Assembly: GCF_001719065.1 (NCBI RefSeq)
Contig: NZ_LWAF01000007.1
Location: forward strand, 29,554 to 93,553
Direction: 5' to 3'
DNA length: 64,000 nt
Origin: Fervidobacterium thailandense
GTDB taxonomy: Bacteria > Thermotogota > Thermotogae > Thermotogales > Fervidobacteriaceae
Below, one piece after another: positions 27,806 through 35,375 of the stretch (the stretch's first letter is position 1; every line of letters starts with the position of its first letter). The notes beneath the pieces are model-generated. The model was given only the letters and a program-made list of their open reading frames with translations, was not told the origin of the DNA and ran no database searches. A program made the translations under genes and the position numbers.

Positions 27806-28933
27806 TTGGTGAACGAAAATTTGGCAACCCAAGTTAGTAGGATACTTTCAAAGCACAGACTGAAGATTAACGATCGTACTTTGAAGCGGTTTTTGACCGC
27901 GTTGGAAAGTATCAACGACGTTTTAACACCGGAGTTGATAGAAATTCTGGTTCTTGACAATCTAACGATTGGTGAATCGTACTTTTTTAGAGACAGAAAG
28001 GTTTACAATTTTCTTAGAAAGATCTTGCCGTCCAAGTCCGACTGGACAGTGTTATCAATCGGTTGTTCACGCGGTGAGGAAGTTTACAGTTTCTCCATGG
28101 TTGCAAAGGAAGTTGGCGCGAATTTTGAAATTACCGGTCTGGATGTCTCACCGCAGCGAATCGAGGAAGCGAAGGTTGGTTGTTATAAATTTTGGAGCGT
28201 TCGGTTTCTTGATGAAAATGAGTTGGAGAGTTTTTTCAACAAGGTTGGTGACAAGTTCTGCGTTAAATCGGATTACCGAACAAACGTTACGTTCACGGCT
28301 GGGAACTTCTTGAGTACAAGCTTTGACAAAAAGTTCGATATCATCTTCGCCAGACGTGTATTGTTGTACGTGGAAAATGAAGGCTTGGCTATCAAAAAGA
28401 TGTACGATCTGCTGCAAGATGAAGGGTTGCTGGTTTTGGGGTTGGGTGAGTATTTTCCCCAGGTACTGGAAATTTTCGAACCCATTGCTGAATGTCCTTG
28501 CGTTTACAGGAAGATTCAGAGAAAAGAAATAGCAACAACTGCCTATAAGAATGTCTCGGAAATTCGGAAAACTGCCGATTTCACCGCAAAACCACGAGCG
28601 GAGAACGCAAATGTAAAGGACGAATCAAAGAAGCTAAAAGCACAAAAAGAGGTTATCACCAAGACACTGGAACGCGAGCTTAATCTTGAACCCGCTTTAA
28701 GAGTCGTTGAGCACTGTTTGGAGAACAAAAAGCTAATAGAGGCGGAGAATTTCCTCAGGAAATTGGTTCACAACTTCCCAACGCACTATCTTGTTTGGAA
28801 ATATCTCGGTATTTTGGAGATGGAAAAGGGAAATGTAAGAATTGCCAAAGAGTATCTCAAAAAGGCAGCGTTCTTGAATCACTTGGACGATGAAATCTGG
28901 CAGCTGTTACGTTTGACCAAAGGAAATGGGTAG
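27806..28933 (+). CDS. CheR-type protein glutamate methyltransferase with C-terminal tail
   Basis: Methylates receptor glutamates using S-adenosylmethionine. The 375 residues include the CheR N-domain with LDNLTIGESYFFRD, the SAM site VLSIGCSRGEEVYSFSM near residue 85, GLDVSPQRIEEAK and FDIIFARRVLLYV; the last is usually CRNVLIY, so Cys-Arg-Asn is changed to Ala-Arg-Arg. Residues from about 300 form a tetratricopeptide-like tail (VWKYLGILEMEKGNVRIAKEYLKKAA), as in CheR fusions for protein contact. The start is TTG at 27806, eight bases after GGAGGT. It begins the che-like series with CheW-, CheA- and CheB-like genes. Confidence 0.93.
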   Translation: MVNENLATQVSRILSKHRLKINDRTLKRFLTALESINDVLTPELIEILVLDNLTIGESYFFRDRKVYNFLRKILPSKSDWTVLSIGCSRGEEVYSFSMVAKEVGANFEITGLDVSPQRIEEAKVGCYKFWSVRFLDENELESFFNKVGDKFCVKSDYRTNVTFTAGNFLSTSFDKKFDIIFARRVLLYVENEGLAIKKMYDLLQDEGLLVLGLGEYFPQVLEIFEPIAECPCVYRKIQRKEIATTAYKNVSEIRKTADFTAKPRAENANVKDESKKLKAQKEVITKTLERELNLEPALRVVEHCLENKKLIEAENFLRKLVHNFPTHYLVWKYLGILEMEKGNVRIAKEYLKKAAFLNHLDDEIWQLLRLTKGNG

Positions 28934-28988
28934 AAACGGGTAGTTCCAAAGTGAAGAGTCCGATGAAGAACGAGATGAGGGTGGTAAC

Positions 28989-29756
28989 ATGCGCTTTTTT
29001 CTTTGCGAAATTGAGCATGCAAAGGGGGTTCATTTCCTCGCGCTTCCAACCGAAGATTTCCTTGGTGTGAGTGCTACATTTGTTCCCGTCCCAGACGGTG
29101 AGCGTGCCTTCGGCTTTGCAGAATACGAGGGACGTCTTTATCCTGTCGTCACACATGCCGACCTTGAAAAACCCATCTTTAAGTATTTCGCAGTGTATCA
29201 AAATTTCGCATTCGGTGTAACTCGTATCCTTGCCGAGGTTGAGAGTACACCCACCCCCCTGACAAAGACAAACCCCCACGAATCTCTTGCCAGTACCGGT
29301 TGCGAGGAGATTTTAAGGGAAGTTTCCCATTACACCGGAATAGTCGTCCACGAGGGACAAGTTTACTACGTTTACAACTTCAGCAACGTGAAGGTTCCAA
29401 ACGATGCAATCGTTGAAAAGGTACTCCTCAGAAAGGTTACAGAGCAGTACACGGATACCGGAGGAGATTTCATCATACTCGGTGGAAAATACGCTGTTTG
29501 CAAAGATCGGGTAAAAACTATACTTTTGGCGAACCTTGTGACACCATTTAAAACGGAAGAATTCGACGGTTTCATAGACTACGAACGTGTAATTCCTGTC
29601 AAAAACTTGGATACCGGTGACTACGTTGTCGTACTCGAGAATGTCGCATACCGGACGGGGAAAGTCTACGTTGTGAGTGGAACCGTTCTCGAACATCCGG
29701 AGAAAGGGGAGAAGATCCTCGAAACTGACGCAGGAGTCTTCAAAATAGTCGAATAA
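28989..29756 (+). CDS. Divergent CheW-like scaffold protein, probably two CheW domains
   Basis: I infer a CheW-like adaptor from weak sequence and strong context. The 255 residues fall into two beta-rich halves: residues 1-90 (with PVPDGERAFGFAEYEGRLYPVV, like the CheW strand pattern with its conserved Gly before a Val-rich strand) and about 150-255 (with FIILGGKYAVCKDRVKTIL and ERVIPVKNL). No signal peptide or membrane helix is seen. It lies between the CheR- and CheA-like genes, the usual place for a scaffold. Similarity is low, so a profile search is needed to be sure. Confidence 0.65.
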   Translation: MRFFLCEIEHAKGVHFLALPTEDFLGVSATFVPVPDGERAFGFAEYEGRLYPVVTHADLEKPIFKYFAVYQNFAFGVTRILAEVESTPTPLTKTNPHESLASTGCEEILREVSHYTGIVVHEGQVYYVYNFSNVKVPNDAIVEKVLLRKVTEQYTDTGGDFIILGGKYAVCKDRVKTILLANLVTPFKTEEFDGFIDYERVIPVKNLDTGDYVVVLENVAYRTGKVYVVSGTVLEHPEKGEKILETDAGVFKIVE

Positions 29757-29816
29757 CGTAAAGCGCGTTTATCTCGAAAACCGTCACCAAATGTTAGAAT
29801 GCTGGGAGCGTGGAAT

Positions 29817-31583
29817 ATGAACACAGATTTCTTAGAAATTTTCTTTCAGGAATTACGTGAAAAGGGTCAAAGTGCCGTTGAAATGATAAAGCGATTCCTC
29901 GAAACCCGAGAACGCGAGTTGATAAACGAAATCTATCGCGTGTTCCACACGATAAAGGGCTCAGCAAGTTTAGTTGGGCTCATTGGATTTCGCGATCTAA
30001 TGCACAATTTGGAAAGCTACTTTAAGAAATATGAAAGTGGTGAGCTCGAGCTAACGGATGAACTTCTAGCAAGAATGCTCTCGATCATCCCGGAACTGTT
30101 GAACAGGACCGACGATATTTCTGAGGAGGAATTGAAATCTTACCTTGATATTCTCGAGGGCAAGCAACGAGCTCAGGCTGCAGTTGTGAAGGAAGCTTTC
30201 TCCGAGAATCTTTCGGGTATTCTGATAGATATAATTTCCAAAACACTCAGTATTGAAAATAGCCTAATGAGGAACGATGTCAAGAACGCACTGAGAGAGG
30301 TTCGGACGCTCAAGTCCAGGTTGCTGAATATTATGGAGGAGAATTTCTACGTCAAGCTCTCCAATCTCCTGCGCAACTTCGACACGCTTGTAATCCAAGA
30401 AGCGACTCTCAATCAAAAGAAGGTGAAGCTGGAACTCCAAATCGGTCAGGAGAAAGTGGAAAGGAAGGACTCGCAAGTATTATTCGACGCATTGGTCCAC
30501 CTTGTGAGAAACGCCATAGCCCACGGTATAGAGCCTTCTGAGGAAAGAAAAAGGAAAGGAAAGCCCGAGTATGGTACGATAACTCTTAGAAGTTATCTTG
30601 AGGGTGGAGAGTTGTACCTTGAAGTTGAAGATGACGGTGCGGGAATCGATCTTGAAAAGGTGAGGAAGAAAGCTGCTGAAAAAGGACTCGGGCACTTGCC
30701 ACCGGAGGAGATTATCTTCGTACCGGGTTTTTCGACTAAAGACACTGCGGATGGTACGGCCGGTAGGGGTGTGGGGCTGGATGCCGTTAGGAACTTTGCC
30801 ATGGCGCGCGGAGGCAACGTCGAGGTAGTTACAGCCCCCGGAAAGGGCACGAAGTTCATCGTTCATTTCCCGGTGAAAAGTTTCGTCGTGAAAGTCGTCG
30901 TCGTGGAAGCAGATGGAGTGATTTTCGCGGTGGAAACAAATGATCTAATGGCAGTGATAGTGAGTGCTCAAACTATTGATGACAAAGTCAAGTACAAGGA
31001 CAAGTTATACGATATTTCGTTTTCTTCAGCCAATCCGAGGTTCTGCCTCATCACATCCTCCAAGAAGGCACTCCTTGTGGATAGCATCGTAGGTGTTTTC
31101 GATGGACAAATCAGCAACGAATCCTACGGCTTTGTGAAGGGTTTTGTGAAAAACATATTCATCTATCCGCTGCCAGTGATCGACGTAAGTAAGATTTCCA
31201 AACGCGCCGAAAAATCCTTCAAGAAAAGAACGATACTAATAGTCGATGATTCGTTCGTAACCAGGTCAATACTCTCAAAGTTTCTTAGGACTTTCGGTTA
31301 CGAGGTTCTGGAAGCAAAATCTGGCGAAGAGGGCATAGAAATCTCGAAAAAAACCGATGTGGATTTGGTAGTGTGCGATGTCGAGATGCCCGGATTGGAC
31401 GGTTTTGAAACAACCAAGCGTATAAAAGAGATAAAACCGAAATTGCCAGTTGTAATTTTCAGTACTTTGTCAGAAGAACAGTTAATTAGAGGCATGGAAG
31501 TTGGTGCGGATGGATACCTTTCAAAAAGCGAACCACCTGAGAGGTTGCTCAAGCTTGTTGAAAGGTTGGTCGAGGTCGAATGA
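29817..31583 (+). CDS. CheA-type histidine kinase fused to a receiver domain
   Basis: Hybrid chemosensory kinase of 588 residues; ATG at 29817 after GGGAG. Domains: Hpt with phospho-His 44 in FHTIKGSAS; a helical region, too short for a normal P2 (CheY-binding) domain; an ATPase domain with HLVRNAIAHGIE (usual SIDHG is AIAHG here), DDGAGID, FVPGFST and GRGVGLDAV; a CheW-like P5 domain; and a C-terminal receiver with LVVCDVEMPGLDG (phospho-Asp) and the Lys in YLSKSEPP. The fused receiver could act as phosphate sink or output. The stop overlaps the CheB-like start by four bases. Confidence 0.95.
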   Translation: MNTDFLEIFFQELREKGQSAVEMIKRFLETRERELINEIYRVFHTIKGSASLVGLIGFRDLMHNLESYFKKYESGELELTDELLARMLSIIPELLNRTDDISEEELKSYLDILEGKQRAQAAVVKEAFSENLSGILIDIISKTLSIENSLMRNDVKNALREVRTLKSRLLNIMEENFYVKLSNLLRNFDTLVIQEATLNQKKVKLELQIGQEKVERKDSQVLFDALVHLVRNAIAHGIEPSEERKRKGKPEYGTITLRSYLEGGELYLEVEDDGAGIDLEKVRKKAAEKGLGHLPPEEIIFVPGFSTKDTADGTAGRGVGLDAVRNFAMARGGNVEVVTAPGKGTKFIVHFPVKSFVVKVVVVEADGVIFAVETNDLMAVIVSAQTIDDKVKYKDKLYDISFSSANPRFCLITSSKKALLVDSIVGVFDGQISNESYGFVKGFVKNIFIYPLPVIDVSKISKRAEKSFKKRTILIVDDSFVTRSILSKFLRTFGYEVLEAKSGEEGIEISKKTDVDLVVCDVEMPGLDGFETTKRIKEIKPKLPVVIFSTLSEEQLIRGMEVGADGYLSKSEPPERLLKLVERLVEVE

Positions 31584-32131
31584 AGAGGGTTATCATCGTC
31601 GGCTCGGCGGGGAGTCCCACGCAGGTTATAGAACTTTTGAAGTTCGGAGAACCTGTATACTTTCCGATAGTTTTATGCATTCACCTCACCAGTGCGGTAA
31701 TCGAGACTTTCGCCGAACACATAACGAGGGAGACACAACTTCCAACTGTGGTTGTGAACGGTCCGACCAAACTGACTAATGGTATTCATCTACCAGCAGG
31801 AGGTAAGGATATCATCTTCCTCACACGTGACCTGGTAACTGTAAAGGAAGGGCCGGGAAAAATCCATCCCTCGATCTCAATGCTGTTTCTCTCACTGAAG
31901 AAAGTAGCCGATGAAAATTTTATTGTTATCGTTCTTGGGGGTCTTGGGGACGACGGAAAAAACGAAGCGAAGAGTTTGCTAAAAAAGAAAGTGAGATTCT
32001 TAATTCAGGAGGATGCTGAATTTCCCTACCTTCCAAGAAACATCCATCGAGAACTGGGAGAGAGAAGTGAACCGAGAACATTCGCTGAAATCAAGTCCAT
32101 TCTGAAATCAATAAATAAAGATGCTCGCTGA
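31580..32131 (+). CDS. CheB-like methylesterase domain, stand-alone, altered nucleophile motif
   Basis: 183 residues matching only the catalytic domain of CheB, without the usual N-terminal receiver. The family His is seen as His35 (VLCIHLTSA), the HPSISMLF motif is present, and the last Asp is Asp125 in GGLGDDG. The nucleophile motif, normally GASTGG with Ser in third place, reads GSAGSP (residues 8-13), so the Ser is at Ser9 or Ser12 while the usual place is Ala10. It may be inactive, shifted or different in chemistry. The ATG overlaps the CheA-like stop (ATGA), showing coupling. Confidence 0.88.
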   Translation: MKRVIIVGSAGSPTQVIELLKFGEPVYFPIVLCIHLTSAVIETFAEHITRETQLPTVVVNGPTKLTNGIHLPAGGKDIIFLTRDLVTVKEGPGKIHPSISMLFLSLKKVADENFIVIVLGGLGDDGKNEAKSLLKKKVRFLIQEDAEFPYLPRNIHRELGERSEPRTFAEIKSILKSINKDAR

Positions 32132-32143
32132 GGGGGGAGAGAG

Positions 32144-33484
32144 ATGAAAAAAGTCCTCGTCGTGGATGACTCAGATGTTTGGCGCACATATCTCAAGAAT
32201 CTTTTGGAATTGAATGGTTGCTCCGTGGAGGTTGCCAGAGACGGACTTGACGGTCTGAATAAATTCTTCAGCTTTCTTCCGGATGTGGTAATTGTTGACC
32301 ATGTGATGCCCAAGCTAAACGGCATTCACTTTGCAAGGTTCATCAGAAGTTTTAACGTGTTCAAACGCGTAGGGATTCTTATGCTCACGGGCGCTGACGA
32401 GACGGTTAATCCCTTTTGGGCAAAGAAGAGTGGGGTAAACGTATTTGTTAAAAAAACTGCCCCGCAAGAAGATATAGAGAAAGCTATTTTATCTTTCATC
32501 TCTCAACCCTACGCAATCGAGTGGACAAGGGAGATTTACAAGATCCACATAGAACCCTATGGAGAGCTGGTAGACATTCTCGACGAGAGTTTGAAGAAAG
32601 CAACTCTGACAGACGAGATACTGAGTTATGCAAGCTACATATTCGATGAGTTCACCGTTTTCCGAAAGATATATGAACTATTTTTAGAGCTCTTGGAGTT
32701 TGAGGCAGTTTACTTTGCCGTTGCATCGCTTTCAAGGATGAGGATTTACGGCTTTGGAAAAAGCGAACTCGCGGCTCCAGAGGAAGTTAGAAGAGCGTTG
32801 GAAATGAGCAGCGATCTGAGTATCTACTCGTCTGTTGAAGAGCATTTTCAAGGGTCAAGAAAACTATCAGAAAGTTTTGTGCTTGAGGAAATATTCTCAT
32901 CAAACGATGAGTTACTTGGCTTTGTTCTCTTTGAGAATCCAAAGATTGTTGAGGCAACTCAAAAGACATTGCTTTACGTCAACGATGCTCTGGGAAATCT
33001 TTTCCTTCTCATGAACGATTACTACAATCTTAACAAAGGTCTTGAATGTGATACGATTACCGGGGCATACAACATGACATTTTTTAGAACAAAGTTGGCC
33101 TCGTCCATAGACTTTGCGATTAGGAACGCCCTACCTATTTCAGTTGTGAAAACAAAAATTGTGAACCTCCGAGAATTTGTCAACAGGTGTGGAGGAAATC
33201 TTGCCAACGAGTTCTTGAAGAAAGTGGGTGAAATACTCCAGGAAACCTCCCAAGAATTAGTCGGCAGGATCAAAGTGGATGAGTTTTGCAACATATTGAT
33301 AGGTGCAAAATATGAGCGTGCCCAACAAATCGCTGAGGATATAAAGAATAAAATTAAATCCATAATGGAAAAGGACGATAGGCTTTGCTGGGTAAAGCTT
33401 GAATTTCATATAATCGAGTGGAACGGAGAACCCTTAGGTGAGATGATTGAGAAAATTTACTCGAAGGGGGACGCACAACTATGA
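32144..33484 (+). CDS. Response regulator: receiver, GAF-like middle, degenerate GGDEF
   Basis: 446 residues. The N-terminal receiver has VVDDSD and phospho-Asp52 in VIVDHVMPKLNG, with Lys in FVKKTAP. The middle (about residues 150-300) looks GAF-like (FEAVYFAVASLS). The C-terminal 150 residues have the GGDEF-domain layout (DTITGAYNMTFF near its start), but the active-site loop reads GRIKVDEF instead of GRxGGDEF, so cyclic-di-GMP synthesis is unlikely; it may bind nucleotide or act by contact. A GGGGGGAGAGAG site precedes the ATG. It overlaps the next gene by four bases. Confidence 0.87.
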   Translation: MKKVLVVDDSDVWRTYLKNLLELNGCSVEVARDGLDGLNKFFSFLPDVVIVDHVMPKLNGIHFARFIRSFNVFKRVGILMLTGADETVNPFWAKKSGVNVFVKKTAPQEDIEKAILSFISQPYAIEWTREIYKIHIEPYGELVDILDESLKKATLTDEILSYASYIFDEFTVFRKIYELFLELLEFEAVYFAVASLSRMRIYGFGKSELAAPEEVRRALEMSSDLSIYSSVEEHFQGSRKLSESFVLEEIFSSNDELLGFVLFENPKIVEATQKTLLYVNDALGNLFLLMNDYYNLNKGLECDTITGAYNMTFFRTKLASSIDFAIRNALPISVVKTKIVNLREFVNRCGGNLANEFLKKVGEILQETSQELVGRIKVDEFCNILIGAKYERAQQIAEDIKNKIKSIMEKDDRLCWVKLEFHIIEWNGEPLGEMIEKIYSKGDAQL

Positions 33485-34734
33485 AATTGAGCTTAAAGTA
33501 CGCGTTGGCTGTTTCATTGTTGCTAATTTCGTTCGTAACAATATTGCTCTTTGTGACTTTTAACCAGTTTGCAAAGATTACAAGAACCAACGTTCTTAAC
33601 GTTTTTAGACTTGAGGTAGAGGCTTTGGCAAAGTACAAACATTATGAACCCCTCTTTGCAACAAAACCATCTTTTGGATATTACTATGTTCTAAACAGCG
33701 ATGGGATTGCAATATTCCACACTGATCCATCCAAAGTAGGCATCGATGCAAAACAAGCTGTACCAGGGCTTTTTGAATACATGCAAAAACACAAGTCTGG
33801 CATCTACTCGTACGTTTTTGAAGGAGTTGAGAGACACATTGCCTTCACCTTCGATGGGGAGAATTTTATCGTACACGCGGCTACAAAAGATGATCTTTTT
33901 AGGGATCTTCAGAGGTTTCGCAGAAGACTTTTCACCTTTGGTTATCCTCTACTTATATTAATTTCTCTGATTCTTGGTTACGTTTTTGGTGAGTTTCTCG
34001 TAAAAACCCCAAAATCCCAGTTGGAGAATTCCAACAAATTGTTCGGTTCTATTTCCGAAGCAATTATCACAGCTTCCACTTCCACAGCGGAGATCAAAGC
34101 CATGGCCGAGAATACTGAAAAAGCATCGTTGGAACTTGACAAATCCGTTGAGGAATTCGCCGCGTACCTCGAGGAAAGTAGAGCCGAAGTGGAGTCCACG
34201 TTATTGCGGATAAAACACTTTACAGACACTATCGAAGATATTACCAAATCGTCTTCAAAACTTGCCGAGTTGACCGAAACACTTTCATCTTTGGCTGAAA
34301 AGATTACCGACATTTCCGATAATATAACCGTGCTTGCGATTAACGCATCCATCGAGACGAGTAAGCAAAATATCGATCGGGAAGGGTTGGCAAGAATTGC
34401 GGAGATGATCATGGACCTTTCGAACTCAACACGAAACTTGGCGAAAGAATCTAAAAATTCTCTTGCTGAGGTTGAAAAGGTTGTTACCTCGACTGTTTTG
34501 GTAACAGAGAAAGTTTCAAAAGACCTGCATTCTGTTCGTGAATCACTCAACGCTATCGAACAAGTTACAGACGCATCTTCAAGAAACGTTGACAGACTCG
34601 CGCAGATATCACGAAGTACTCACGAAGCCGTAGAACAACTTTATGCTGGCATAGAGCAGTTGGAAAGCGCGATAAACGATATTAAGGACGAGGTCGAGAG
34701 GTTTGGGAATTCGATGAAAGATATAAAGCTATAA
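33481..34734 (+). CDS. Methyl-accepting chemotaxis-like receptor with divergent tip
   Basis: Membrane receptor of 417 residues: helix 1 at about residues 7-27, a small periplasmic Cache-like domain (about 35-145, with YYYVLNSDGIAIFHTDPSKVG), helix 2 at about 155-175, then a long cytoplasmic coiled coil. The hairpin tip that normally reads LLALNAAIEAARAGE reads VLAINASIETSKQNI, so it is related but changed at residues that bind CheA and CheW. That may match it to the unusual kinase and scaffold here and insulate the pathway from others. The start overlaps the previous stop (ATGA). Confidence 0.9.
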   Translation: MKLSLKYALAVSLLLISFVTILLFVTFNQFAKITRTNVLNVFRLEVEALAKYKHYEPLFATKPSFGYYYVLNSDGIAIFHTDPSKVGIDAKQAVPGLFEYMQKHKSGIYSYVFEGVERHIAFTFDGENFIVHAATKDDLFRDLQRFRRRLFTFGYPLLILISLILGYVFGEFLVKTPKSQLENSNKLFGSISEAIITASTSTAEIKAMAENTEKASLELDKSVEEFAAYLEESRAEVESTLLRIKHFTDTIEDITKSSSKLAELTETLSSLAEKITDISDNITVLAINASIETSKQNIDREGLARIAEMIMDLSNSTRNLAKESKNSLAEVEKVVTSTVLVTEKVSKDLHSVRESLNAIEQVTDASSRNVDRLAQISRSTHEAVEQLYAGIEQLESAINDIKDEVERFGNSMKDIKL

Positions 34735-34756
34735 AACGATGGTGGGAGGTAAGTCA

Positions 34757-35368
34757 ATGAGTGAATTTAAATTCTTCGAATACTCTCCAACTTTTAGAGT
34801 AATGATGATCCTCAAAGCACTCGAGGATGGGATTACCACACACGGAGAGATAGCTTCATTGGCTGGCATCGTACCTTCGTTGGTGAACAAATACCTCAAG
34901 AAACTGAAGGACGAGGGACTTGTGGATAATCCAAACGGAAGGTATCAAATCACGGAAAAGGGCAAAATCAAGTTGAATTACCTTTACCTCTCTTATTTAT
35001 CGGAAGTTGTCGATCTGTACGGTAGCATAGAAAACAAGTTCCAAGATATTTTTTTAAAGCTCGTTGGCAAGCGGGAACTTTGTATTTTTGGGGCCGGAGT
35101 TGTTGGACGAATGCTTGAAAGGCTCATTACAACGCGTTCCAATTTCCACATCGTTGCTTTCTTAGATGAGGATGAAAGGAAGATTGGAACTAAGATCGAT
35201 GGCATTCCGGTCATTTCGTTGGAAGATAAGTTCCAGGCCGATGCGATCATCGTCGCGTCCTTCAAAAACGGTGAAAAAATGGTTCGAAAATTGTTAGAGC
35301 GTGGTGTCAAAGGCGTTTACCAGCTTGAGTTCACCGGGGACAGACTGAAACTAACTTGGAGAGGTTAG
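34757..35368 (+). CDS. Winged-helix protein with Rossmann (CoA/NAD-binding-like) domain
   Basis: 203 residues from the ATG at 34757, six bases after GGGAGGT. Residues 1-80 form a winged helix (THGEIASLAGIVPSLVNKYLKKLKDEGL, read in pieces, then YQITEKGKIKL). The rest is Rossmann-like: LCIFGAGVVGRMLERL with GxGxxG, VAFLDEDERKIGTKIDGIPV, and ADAIIVASFKNGE, as in N-terminal domains of sugar O-acyltransferases and Rex-like redox sensors. I infer a DNA-binding regulator sensing a nucleotide ligand or redox state, perhaps the output of this cluster. No precise family is recognised. Confidence 0.75.
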   Translation: MSEFKFFEYSPTFRVMMILKALEDGITTHGEIASLAGIVPSLVNKYLKKLKDEGLVDNPNGRYQITEKGKIKLNYLYLSYLSEVVDLYGSIENKFQDIFLKLVGKRELCIFGAGVVGRMLERLITTRSNFHIVAFLDEDERKIGTKIDGIPVISLEDKFQADAIIVASFKNGEKMVRKLLERGVKGVYQLEFTGDRLKLTWRG

Positions 35369-35375
35369 TAAATTT

